Origin: Victivallaceae bacterium
Lineage (GTDB): Bacteria > Verrucomicrobiota > Lentisphaeria > Victivallales > Victivallaceae
NCBI GenBank assembly: GCA_028698975.1
Contig: JAQVVK010000131.1
Coordinates: 1-5,837, forward strand
Length of the DNA: 5,837 nucleotides
Direction of reading: 5' to 3'
Within the stretch, counting starts at the first letter, position 1. The number at the start of each line of letters is the position of its first letter. Shown here piece by piece: positions 1-5,837 of the stretch. The notes beneath the pieces are model-generated. The model did no database searches, had not been told where the DNA came from, and was given only the letters and a program-made list of their open reading frames with translations. The position numbers and the translations under genes were made by a program.

Positions 1-217
1 CGACCACATCAACCAGCTTGGAAAGCTGTTTGTCGATCTGCTCAAGTATTGCGGCGTCGCCTTTGGTGACGATGGTCATCTTTGAATATCGGGGATCGGC
101 GGTCTCGTTGACGGTGAGACTTGAGATGTTGTAGCCGCGGCCGCTGAAAAGACCGGCGATCCGGGCCAGCACGCCGAAACGGTTTTCGACCAAGACGGAG
201 ATGGTGTGCTTTTCCAT
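1..217 (-). CDS. ilvN: Acetolactate synthase small (regulatory) subunit, N-terminal part; 3' end outside window
   Basis: Regulatory subunit of acetohydroxyacid synthase, the first common enzyme of valine, leucine and isoleucine synthesis. It binds the catalytic IlvB subunit in the cytoplasm and, in the family, confers valine feedback inhibition. The 72 visible residues are an almost complete N-terminal ACT domain. They begin MEKHTISVLVENRFGVLARI, then GLFSGRGYNISSLTV, SKMTIVT and QLSKLVDVV, which match IlvN/IlvH closely. Residues aligned with the valine-site positions of E. coli IlvH (N11, G14, N29) are kept as N12, G15 and N30, so feedback control is likely intact (inference). The ATG at 217 is supported by an AGGAG eight bases upstream. 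The gene starts 5 bases after the LolA-like stop, so it is probably translationally coupled to it. The catalytic ilvB is not the gene directly upstream. The rest of the gene lies beyond position 1. Confidence 0.95.
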   Translation of the reverse strand, partial: MEKHTISVLVENRFGVLARIAGLFSGRGYNISSLTVNETADPRYSKMTIVTKGDAAILEQIDKQLSKLVDVV

Positions 218-222
218 ATTTG

Positions 223-978
223 TTACTCCTGAGTGGATAGTGGTTTACGGATTATATCCGGGGGTGACGCCGGGTCGAGCAATCCAAGCCTCGCGCCATC
301 GCCGTCAAATTCAATGCGGGTGCGCCAGCCGGGGCCGCTCAGGCGAATCGACTTGGCGTAATACAAATCGTTTTTCTGACTGAAACCGGCGCACTCCAAC
401 GTGCGTACCGGCGTACTGTCGGAAGTCGGCTCGCCATCAAAAAATTCCGCTTTCAACGGAAAGAAATGTTCGCGGGCAATATAAACCCGGACAAATTCTT
501 TTTTATCCCTTGACGCCAGCAGCAGCACCCGGCACCCCACCACGCTGACCCGTTCGCCGGGCAGCTCCCGCACCAGCGGATAAAACAAAAAACTCATGGC
601 CAGATCGGAGGCGCGAACCCCCATCCACCCCAGCTCGTCACGCCCGTCCGCCGGATTGCCCGGCAGGGCGGAAACCGTGGTCGAACCATCGCCGCCTGAA
701 CGACGCTGGCCGATCAAATAACCGGTTCGGCCGTCCAGCAGGATTTCTCCTGTCATGCGTTCTCGGGTTATGAACAATGCAAAATAAAGCTGCTTTGTCA
801 CCGGGCTTTCGCCGCGCCGCATATGCTGTACGGAGCCGTCCAGCGCGGCATAGGTCGATACCTGATTGGGGTTGCGCGCCCGGTCAAGAAACGCCGAAGC
901 CGTCAGCTCGTCGCCCCGAAGCGGCAAAACCGACAGCACCAAAAACATTGCGATTGTTGATATATGTCTCATCACCAT
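223..978 (-). CDS. Exported LolA-like protein (outer-membrane lipoprotein-sorting family)
   Basis: A 251-residue exported protein. Residues 1-22 form a signal peptide: MVMRH, then the hydrophobic stretch ISTIAMFLVLSVLPL, with probable cleavage near LRG/DE. No lipobox cysteine follows, so it is predicted to be periplasmic. The rest resembles the LolA-like family often annotated 'outer membrane lipoprotein-sorting protein'. Supporting patterns are a substrate-style segment with RERMTGEILLDGRTGYLI (72-89), SDLAMSFLFYPLV (124-136), a GERVSVVGCRVLLL strand pair (141-154), VRVYIAREHFFPLKAEFFDG (163-182), and a C-terminal TRIEFDG strand. LolA/LolB folds bind acyl chains in a half-barrel. Acting in lipid or lipoprotein handling is inference from fold family only. 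The ATG at 978 has an AGG 7 bases upstream; the next Met, at 972, would be poorly spaced. It follows the lipoprotein gene by 13 bases, and the pair may work together at the envelope. Fold assignment is moderately sure; specific function is unknown. Confidence 0.7.
   Translation of the reverse strand: MVMRHISTIAMFLVLSVLPLRGDELTASAFLDRARNPNQVSTYAALDGSVQHMRRGESPVTKQLYFALFITRERMTGEILLDGRTGYLIGQRRSGGDGSTTVSALPGNPADGRDELGWMGVRASDLAMSFLFYPLVRELPGERVSVVGCRVLLLASRDKKEFVRVYIAREHFFPLKAEFFDGEPTSDSTPVRTLECAGFSQKNDLYYAKSIRLSGPGWRTRIEFDGDGARLGLLDPASPPDIIRKPLSTQE
226..230 (-). promoter_or_regulatory. Ribosome binding site of ilvN
   Basis: AGGAG on the minus strand, 8 bases before the ilvN ATG at 217. It is the strongest Shine-Dalgarno sequence in the window. 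It lies inside the last codons of the LolA-like gene (the Gln-Glu-stop end), so ribosomes finishing that gene stop directly over it. Confidence 0.8.
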
Positions 979-985
979 AATATAA

Positions 986-988
986 CCT
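986..988 (-). promoter_or_regulatory. Ribosome binding site of the LolA-like gene
   Basis: A short AGG (context GCAGGTT) 7 bases before the ATG at 978, in the 13-base gap after the lipoprotein stop codon. It is weak, but its spacing favours the ATG at 978 over the in-frame ATG at 972. Confidence 0.5.
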
Positions 989-991
989 GCA

Positions 992-1426
992 TCATGGCAA
1001 AATCAACCGCTCCGGGGCTTCAAATTCGCCTGAACATAAAATTTTGCCGTCATTGAGGCGTTTCAGGCGGTAACTCCAGCGCGCCCCGACATCCTCCCCG
1101 GTAAGCGAATAACCGCCGCCCGCGTCATATTTGACCGGGCAGACGTCGCGTATCGACTCAAGCGCGTCGCGCAGCAAAGGACGCATAACCGGCGGCGCGG
1201 CGATCCGCACCCGGATCGGCCCCTTTTCCGTCAACAGCGCAAAGGTCAACGCATCGGCAATGCGGTTGCGGGCGGCGGCATACGACCATCCGTTTCCCTC
1301 CGCCGCGCCGGGGGGCTGATTGTCGACAATGCTTCCCGCCGGCGGATTTCCATCCGGCAAAGAATTGCAACCGGCCGCCGCCGTCAGCATCAGCACCGCT
1401 GCCGCACAACATGTCAATGATCTCAT
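992..1426 (-). CDS. Small predicted lipoprotein of unknown function
   Basis: A 144-residue protein with a lipoprotein signal. It has MRSLTCC, a hydrophobic run AAAVLMLTAA, then AAGC with the putative lipidated cysteine at residue 20. The lipobox has Ala where Leu is usual at -3, so it is acceptable but not textbook. After the cysteine, about 25 residues rich in Gly, Pro, Asn and Asp (21-46) look like a flexible tether. A globular part of about 95 residues follows, with a helix-like segment (WSYAAARNRIADALTFALL, 47-65), a strand (IRVRIA), a second helix (MRPLLRDALESIRDV) and C-terminal strands (WSYRLKRL, GKILCSGEF). Cys96 and Cys131 could form a disulfide. I do not recognise the family. The start at 1426 is chosen because it gives a clean signal peptide, has AAGG 7 bases upstream, and overlaps the hydE stop as ATGA. 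An upstream ATG at 1474 would add 16 charged residues ahead of the signal peptide. A periplasmic partner role with the adjacent LolA-like protein is inference. Confidence 0.75.
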   Translation of the reverse strand: MRSLTCCAAAVLMLTAAAGCNSLPDGNPPAGSIVDNQPPGAAEGNGWSYAAARNRIADALTFALLTEKGPIRVRIAAPPVMRPLLRDALESIRDVCPVKYDAGGGYSLTGEDVGARWSYRLKRLNDGKILCSGEFEAPERLILP

Positions 1427-2520
1427 TTGACGCCCTTCTTTGTCCGCTCCGCGAAGTGATGTGAATCGCCCCACTCGCCGTAACGTATGGTTTCTCCGAT
1501 CGCGCCAATGGCCTTTTCCAGCTTGCGTCTGGCTTCATCGGCGTTTTCATCGGTACCCGGCTTGTTTTCGTAAAGCAGGTAATCCTTGCGGTGTTCAAGT
1601 ACCCCGATGTTGGGCATGATGACGTTGGCACCGGTCAGCAGACCACGTTCGCGCCCGTCGGCGGACAAAGTCTGCAATGCGGTAGTGGAGGCGATGTTGA
1701 CCGTCGGCATCGCCAATCTTGTCGCGGCGATCATCCGCAAACCGATGCCCAGCTGTTTGGCGGGGTCGCGGCCGAAGTCCGGGAACTCCCGCCCCAATGG
1801 CGTGGCATGATGCACAATATACGGCCCCATGCCGATCATATCGACGTCAAGTTCGCGGAAAAATTCAATGTCGCCCGCCAGATCGTCCACCGTCTGCCAG
1901 GGCAAGCCGCTCATCACCCCGGTGCCGACCTGATACCCGGCGTCGCGCAGCATGTGCAATGCCGCCACCCGGTCGTCGTATGAGTGATCGGCCGGGTGAA
2001 GTTTGGCATAAAGTTCGCGCGACGACGCCTCAATGCGGAGCAAATAACGGTGCGCCCCCGCCTCGCGCCAGCGGCGATATGTTTCAAAACTCTGTTCGCC
2101 CAGCGACAGCGTGATGCCAAGCGGCTTGCCGGGCAACGCCTTGATGCGGCGCACCGCCCGCTCAATAAGTTCAACAAAAGGCGCGTCGCTGCGTTCGCCG
2201 CCCTGAAGCACCAGCGAGCCGTAATCGTAATCAACGGCGATCCGCGCCGCCGCCACGATCTGGTCTTCCGTCAATTCATAACGTCTGACCTCGCGGTTGC
2301 CGGAGCGAATACCGCAGTAAAAACAATTTTTCCGGCACACGTTGCCGATCTCGATCAATCCGCGCAGACTTACCAACGGCCCGATCTCGCGGAGTTTCAC
2401 CCGGTAAGCCGCCTCCCGCACCGATTCAAATTCACGGTCGTCAACGGTGAGCAGGCGCACCAGATCCCGGTGTGCGAGAAAACCGCCTTGTTCGGCGCGA
2501 CGGAGGATTTCATCAAGCAT
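1423..2520 (-). CDS. hydE: [FeFe]-hydrogenase maturation radical SAM enzyme HydE
   Basis: A 365-residue radical SAM protein of the BioB/HydE/PylB group. In HydE, S-adenosylmethionine cleavage drives assembly of the diiron part of the hydrogenase H-cluster, together with HydG and HydF in the cytoplasm. The [4Fe-4S]-binding motif is C62-RKN-C66-FY-C69, preceded by LIEIGNV as in HydE. Other HydE-like blocks are LVLQGGE (103-109), GITLSLGE (135-142), AGAHRYLLRIEAS (154-166), YAKLHP (171-176), GVMSGLPWQT (201-210), DMIGMGPYIVHHATPL (227-242), NIASTTALQTL (275-285) and GANVIMPN (297-304). Length is usual for the family. C62, C66 and C69 are the only cysteines: the C-terminal region (about 316-335), where many HydE proteins carry an auxiliary Fe-S motif, has none. 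The ATG at 2520 overlaps the carboxypeptidase stop by 8 bases. No good ribosome binding site is seen, and an in-frame TAA seven codons upstream rules out an earlier start. No hydF, hydG or hydrogenase gene is visible here. PylB is a less likely alternative. Confidence 0.9.
   Translation of the reverse strand: MLDEILRRAEQGGFLAHRDLVRLLTVDDREFESVREAAYRVKLREIGPLVSLRGLIEIGNVCRKNCFYCGIRSGNREVRRYELTEDQIVAAARIAVDYDYGSLVLQGGERSDAPFVELIERAVRRIKALPGKPLGITLSLGEQSFETYRRWREAGAHRYLLRIEASSRELYAKLHPADHSYDDRVAALHMLRDAGYQVGTGVMSGLPWQTVDDLAGDIEFFRELDVDMIGMGPYIVHHATPLGREFPDFGRDPAKQLGIGLRMIAATRLAMPTVNIASTTALQTLSADGRERGLLTGANVIMPNIGVLEHRKDYLLYENKPGTDENADEARRKLEKAIGAIGETIRYGEWGDSHHFAERTKKGVK
1434..1437 (-). promoter_or_regulatory. 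Ribosome binding site deciding the lipoprotein start
   Basis: AAGG in the context AAGAAGGGCG, 7 bases before the ATG at 1426. It lies within the last codons of hydE. It supports the 144-residue lipoprotein start over the longer alternative beginning at 1474. Confidence 0.6.
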
Positions 2521-4006
2521 TTGGCAGATAGTTCTTTCTTAAATATTCGAGATACGGGTTGATGTCGATCCGGCTCGAACCGGTCAAGTGCTTCAACAGC
2601 TCCGTGCCGGTATAGCGCGCACCGTATTGATGGATGTTTTCGCGCAGGAAATCCACCAGCGGAGCAAATTCTCCGCGTGCGATCGATCTTTCAAGCTGCG
2701 GCATCGCTTTTTTTGCCGCGTCAAATATCTGAGCCGCCAGAAGATTGCCGAGCGCATACGTCGGGAAATAACCGAAATCCCCCAGCGGCCAGTGAATGTC
2801 CTGAAGCACCCCCTGCCGGTCGTCGGGAGGCACGATGCCGAGATATTTCTTCATGCGGCGATTCCACTCCGTCACCAGGTCGGCGGCCTCGATCTTGCCG
2901 TCAAACAAAGCGACCTCCAACTCGTAACGCACCATTATATGCAGATTGTAGGTCGCTTCATCGGCCTCGGTACGCACAAATGTGCGGCGCACCGAATTGA
3001 TCGTGCGCAAAAACCTTTTTTGAGAAACCCCGCTCAACTGGCGCGGAAAAGCCTTTTTGAAATACGGGTAGAGCCATCTCCAAAACGCCGTCGAACGGCC
3101 GATCTGGTTTTCCCACAAACGCGACTGCGACTCATGAAATCCGAACGACGCCCCGTCGGCCAGCGGAGTATGAAAACAGATCGGGTCGATCCCTTGCTCG
3201 TAAAGCGCGTGACCGCATTCGTGCATGGTCGAAAGCAGACACGAGACCGGCAGTTTGCGATCGACCGCCGTGGTGATACGCACATCGTCCGGCCCCAGCG
3301 TGGTGGTGAACGGGTGCTCGGTAAGATCCATTCTTCCCCGGGTGAAATCGTAGCGCATTGCCCGCACCACCATTTCAGAGATACGCAGTTGTTTGGAGGA
3401 TGAATAATCCGCAACCATGAAATCCGGCTCCGGTTCGCCCGCCGGCAGCGCGGCGGCCTTAATCAGCTTGGTCTGTTCCCGGCAGAGCGGGGTAAACACC
3501 CGCTTCAACTCGGCGGTCGTCATGCCCGGTTCATAATTGTCAAGCAAGGCGTCATAAGGGTGTTTGACCTTGAATAACGCGGCATATTCCCGCTTCAGCT
3601 CGATTATTTTGGCCAGATGAGGAGCCAAAATCGCATAATCATTGGCCTCGCGCGCTTTGAGCCACGCCCCGTGGGCCTCGCCGGTGGTCAACGCGGTCGC
3701 CGCCACCAGTTTGGCCGGAACGCGGCGCGATTTTTCAAAATTCATCCGACAGCGGCGCACCAATGCCGCCTCAAATGAATCATCCGCAAAACAAGAGGCC
3801 TCAAGCTGGTCGAGCAACCGCCCCAAGGCGGCGGAAGTGCTCCGCTCGTGTATCACCCCGGAAATAGCGGCCAACTGGCGCGCCCTGCCCTCGGCGGCGG
3901 CGGCAGGCAGACAAACCTGCTGATCCCAGTCAAGCAAAGCCTCGGCGGCACGCAGGTCGCAGATACCGCCCAGCAACTCCAGAAGTTTTTCAAAACAATC
4001 GGTCAT
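2513..4006 (-). CDS. Carboxypeptidase Taq family (M32) metallocarboxypeptidase
   Basis: A 497-residue zinc metallocarboxypeptidase of peptidase family M32, usual length about 500. It removes C-terminal residues from peptides and is probably cytoplasmic, as there is no signal peptide. All family signatures are present in order: ALLDWDQ near the N terminus (23-29), HPF (231-233), DVRIT (241-245), the zinc motif HECGH (262-266; ligands H262 and H266, catalytic base E263), HESQSRLWEN (291-300, with E292 as third zinc ligand) and GVLQDIHWPLGDFGYFPTY (399-417). The 30-residue spacing from H262 to E292 equals that of Pyrococcus furiosus carboxypeptidase. The start at 4006 overlaps the dxs stop as ATGA and places ALLDWDQ at the usual distance from the N terminus. 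A GAGG lies rather far upstream (13 bases), so reinitiation after dxs is likely. The 3' end overlaps hydE by 8 bases. A role in peptide recycling or amino-acid fermentation is inferred from the family. The link to its neighbours is not obvious. Confidence 0.96.
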   Translation of the reverse strand: MTDCFEKLLELLGGICDLRAAEALLDWDQQVCLPAAAAEGRARQLAAISGVIHERSTSAALGRLLDQLEASCFADDSFEAALVRRCRMNFEKSRRVPAKLVAATALTTGEAHGAWLKAREANDYAILAPHLAKIIELKREYAALFKVKHPYDALLDNYEPGMTTAELKRVFTPLCREQTKLIKAAALPAGEPEPDFMVADYSSSKQLRISEMVVRAMRYDFTRGRMDLTEHPFTTTLGPDDVRITTAVDRKLPVSCLLSTMHECGHALYEQGIDPICFHTPLADGASFGFHESQSRLWENQIGRSTAFWRWLYPYFKKAFPRQLSGVSQKRFLRTINSVRRTFVRTEADEATYNLHIMVRYELEVALFDGKIEAADLVTEWNRRMKKYLGIVPPDDRQGVLQDIHWPLGDFGYFPTYALGNLLAAQIFDAAKKAMPQLERSIARGEFAPLVDFLRENIHQYGARYTGTELLKHLTGSSRIDINPYLEYLRKNYLPNA

Positions 4007-5837
4007 TGGTGTAAATTATCCTCAATTTTTTGTGCAATCGCCTCCGGGGTCAACGCGTACTTTGCCTTAAGCTCGCTCACGCTGCCGTGCGGAATTATTT
4101 CGTCGGCCGGCCAGCCGAAACACAAGAACTTTTGACCGGTTCCTTTCATGCCGCCCAGAGCGGCAAGAGCTTCGGCGGCAAGACCGCCGGTAACGCAATG
4201 ATCTTCGAGCGTCACCGTCATCATGGCAGAAGCGTGTTCGACCCAAAGACCGGCGTCAAACGGCCGGATGAAACGGGCGTTGACAACTCCGCATGACACC
4301 CCGTGCGCTTTCAGTATTTCGGAAGCGGCCAGACCGTCCGCCACCTCTGGACCCATGCACCAGATCATGACGTCCGAACCCGGTTTCAGCACGGCGGCGC
4401 GACCGTATTTCAACTCGGGTCGCGGCAGCTCCGCCCCCCGGTATCCGCCGCGCGGATAACGAATAGCCACCGGAGATGCAAGTTCGTAGGCCAGTTCAAA
4501 CATACGCTCCAATTCAAATTCATCGGCCGGAGCCATAATGGTCAGCCGCGGCATTTCACGCAGAAACGAGAGATCGTAGATCCCGTGATGAGTGGGGCCG
4601 TCGGCCACCGCACCGGCTCGATCCAGCGCAAATATCACCGGCAATCCGGGCAACACCACGTCATGATAGACGCAATCCAGCGCACGCTGCATAAATGTGG
4701 CGTAAAGCGCACACACCGGACGCATGCCGCCATTTGCCAGCCCGGCGGCAAACGCCACCGCATGCTCCTCGGCAATGCCGACATCAAAAAAACGGTCGCC
4801 AAAACGTTTGGCGAAGTTGGTCAACCCGGTGCCGGCGGTCATGCCGGCGGTAATGGCGGCCACCTCCGGGTGGAGTGCGGCCAACCCGGTCGCCGCCCGC
4901 CCGAACGCCGCAGAAAAACTATCGCCGCCGGGAGCAGGCAGTTCGCCGGTCGCCCGGTCGAAACCCGGCACCCCGTGATAGCGCGACGGCTCCCGGCTGG
5001 CGTATTCGCAACCATGCCCCTTTTCAGTCAGGACATGCAGAAAAACCGGCCCGTTCATCGAACGCGCCGCGTCAAATGTGTGCAGTAATTCCGGCAGCGA
5101 ATGACCGTCTATCGGGCCGATGTAGCGAAAACCGAGCGATTCAAAGAAACTCCCCGGCGGCAACACCGCCGCTTTGATCGCGTCCTCCATGCGCCGGATC
5201 AACCGATAGATGGTCTCGTAACGCGGCAATGAAGTCAACGAGTGTTTGACCGCCGCCTTAAAGCGGTTGTAAGACCTTGCGGAAATCATCCGGTTAAGAT
5301 AATGCGACAATCCGCCGACGTTGCGCGAGATCGACATCTGATTGTCGTTGAGTATGACGATCAGATTGCGGCAGCCGCGGGCATTGTTAAGCCCCTCAAG
5401 CGAGACTCCGCAATTAAGCGAGCCGTCGCCGACCACCGCCACGACATGCGCGTCGGAGCCGGAGCAGCCGAGTGCCTTGGCCATGCCGACCGCGGTCGAA
5501 ATGGCCACCCCGGCGTGGCCGGAGACGGAGGAATCGTATTCGGACTCCGCCGGGCAGCAAAACCCGGAGCAGCCGCCGAACTTCCTCAATGTCTGAAACA
5601 TTTCGCGCCGCCCGGTCAACAGCTTGTGGGCATAAATCTGATGACCGACGTCAAACAGCAGTTTATCCTGCGGAGTATTGAAAACATAGTGAAGTGCCAA
5701 CTCAAGCTCGACCGCGCCGAGACTTGACGCCAAATGACCGCCGTTGCGGCTCACCACGTCGATAATCGTCTCCCGCAGTTCGGCGGCCAAAGCAGGCAGA
5801 TCCTCCGGTTTGAGTTTGCGCAGATCGGCCGGGCTGT
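4003..5837 (-). CDS. dxs: 1-deoxy-D-xylulose-5-phosphate synthase; 5' end outside window
   Basis: Thiamine-diphosphate enzyme that condenses pyruvate with glyceraldehyde 3-phosphate to give DXP, the entry step of the MEP isoprenoid pathway and a precursor of thiamine and pyridoxal. 610 residues are visible, beginning SPADLRKLKPEDLPAL, which is close to the family N terminus. Perhaps around ten residues are missing, the usual length being about 620-640. Numbering from the first visible residue: GGHLASSLG with H34, FDVGHQ (H65), the thiamine-binding GDG (136-138) followed by NN (150-151) and ILNDNQMSIS, YIGPIDGH, then the transketolase pyrimidine domain DVGIAEEHAV with catalytic E356, DRAG...DGPTHHG (H416), RYPRG (459-463) and a C-terminal transketolase domain ending ...EDNLHQ. 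The TTG at 5790 is an internal Leu codon, not the start, because the conserved reading frame continues upstream. Oddities: GHAGVAIS (106-113) where GHSSTSIS is common, a Cys-rich FGGCSGFCCP (86-95), and one residue fewer in DRAGAVADG than in the usual DRAGxVGxDG. The stop overlaps the carboxypeptidase start. Confidence 0.97.
   Translation of the reverse strand, partial: SPADLRKLKPEDLPALAAELRETIIDVVSRNGGHLASSLGAVELELALHYVFNTPQDKLLFDVGHQIYAHKLLTGRREMFQTLRKFGGCSGFCCPAESEYDSSVSGHAGVAISTAVGMAKALGCSGSDAHVVAVVGDGSLNCGVSLEGLNNARGCRNLIVILNDNQMSISRNVGGLSHYLNRMISARSYNRFKAAVKHSLTSLPRYETIYRLIRRMEDAIKAAVLPPGSFFESLGFRYIGPIDGHSLPELLHTFDAARSMNGPVFLHVLTEKGHGCEYASREPSRYHGVPGFDRATGELPAPGGDSFSAAFGRAATGLAALHPEVAAITAGMTAGTGLTNFAKRFGDRFFDVGIAEEHAVAFAAGLANGGMRPVCALYATFMQRALDCVYHDVVLPGLPVIFALDRAGAVADGPTHHGIYDLSFLREMPRLTIMAPADEFELERMFELAYELASPVAIRYPRGGYRGAELPRPELKYGRAAVLKPGSDVMIWCMGPEVADGLAASEILKAHGVSCGVVNARFIRPFDAGLWVEHASAMMTVTLEDHCVTGGLAAEALAALGGMKGTGQKFLCFGWPADEIIPHGSVSELKAKYALTPEAIAQKIEDNLHQ
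4020..4023 (-). promoter_or_regulatory. Distant Shine-Dalgarno sequence before the M32 carboxypeptidase
   Basis: GAGG inside the end of dxs, 13 bases before the ATG at 4006. This is longer than the usual 5-9 base spacing. With the ATGA stop/start overlap it suggests the carboxypeptidase is translated mainly by ribosomes that have just finished dxs. Confidence 0.4.

Noticed and set aside
1427..1474. ATG at 1474 as the start of the lipoprotein
   Set aside because: It would add 16 charged residues before the signal peptide and lie deep inside hydE. The ATG at 1426 has a well-placed ribosome binding site and a stop/start overlap.
1158..1631. A minus-strand frame overlapping the end of hydE and the start of the lipoprotein gene
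   Set aside because: It is out of frame with both recognised genes and its translation is Arg/Gly/Ala-rich without structure. The two real genes already explain the region.
1423..2520. Biotin synthase (BioB) or PylB as the identity of the radical SAM gene
   Set aside because: The RYLLRIEAS, GPYIVHHATPL and GANVIMPN blocks fit HydE better, the C-terminal features of BioB are missing, and no biotin or pyrrolysine genes are nearby.
1984..2562. A 192-codon open frame on the plus strand opposite hydE
   Set aside because: It covers the conserved radical SAM region of hydE in antisense and shows no motif of its own.
2588..3403. A 271-codon open frame on the plus strand opposite the M32 carboxypeptidase
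   Set aside because: Fully antisense to a gene with every family motif intact. The composition is Arg/His-rich and low-sense, and there is no domain pattern.
4303..5088. A 261-codon open frame on the plus strand opposite dxs
   Set aside because: It lies wholly antisense to a clearly conserved dxs. Its translation is Arg/His/Gly-rich with no recognisable motif, as expected for the shadow of a GC-rich gene.
5242..5727. A 161-codon plus-strand frame opposite the start of dxs
   Set aside because: Antisense to the conserved thiamine-binding region of dxs. No independent evidence of coding.
5788..5790. TTG at 5790 as the start codon of dxs
   Set aside because: The frame continues upstream into SPADLRKLKPEDLPA, a conserved Dxs N-terminal segment, so the true start lies beyond the right edge.

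Overview
The window holds six protein-coding genes, all on the minus strand, packed end to end with no gap longer than 13 bases. In transcription order (right to left) they are: dxs (5' end outside the window), an M32-family carboxypeptidase, a HydE-type radical SAM maturase, a small predicted lipoprotein, an exported LolA-like (outer-membrane-lipoprotein-sorting family) protein, and the first 72 codons of ilvN (3' end outside the window). Three of the five junctions overlap (4, 8 and 4 bases). The other two leave 13 and 5 bases. This suggests one co-transcribed, translationally coupled unit that runs off both edges. I see no RNA gene, mobile element, CRISPR array, terminator or promoter that I can support, and no gene-free stretch of 300 bases or more.

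Organism: an envelope with lipoproteins and a LolA-like protein suggests a diderm bacterium. Dxs shows isoprenoid synthesis by the MEP (non-mevalonate) route. HydE implies [FeFe]-hydrogenase maturation and therefore an anaerobic or fermentative lifestyle. The DNA is fairly GC-rich with G/C-ending codons throughout, and no gene stands out as foreign. The mix of an M32 carboxypeptidase, HydE and LolA-like proteins would fit an anaerobic member of the PVC group (for example Lentisphaerota or Kiritimatiellota), but this is a low-confidence impression that needs a phylogeny.

Layout: 4003-5837 dxs; 2513-4006 M32 carboxypeptidase; 1423-2520 hydE; 992-1426 lipoprotein; 223-978 LolA-like protein; 1-217 ilvN. 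The genes do not form one obvious pathway. They span isoprenoid/thiamine precursor synthesis, peptide breakdown, hydrogenase cofactor assembly, the envelope, and branched-chain amino-acid regulation. The points most worth a second look are a HydE with no C-terminal auxiliary-cluster cysteines and no hydF or hydG beside it, a poorly characterised lipoprotein/LolA-like pair, and an ilvN that does not directly follow ilvB. I did not find convincing evidence for an undescribed system. Most of the window is recognisable housekeeping or metabolic genes in an unusual order.
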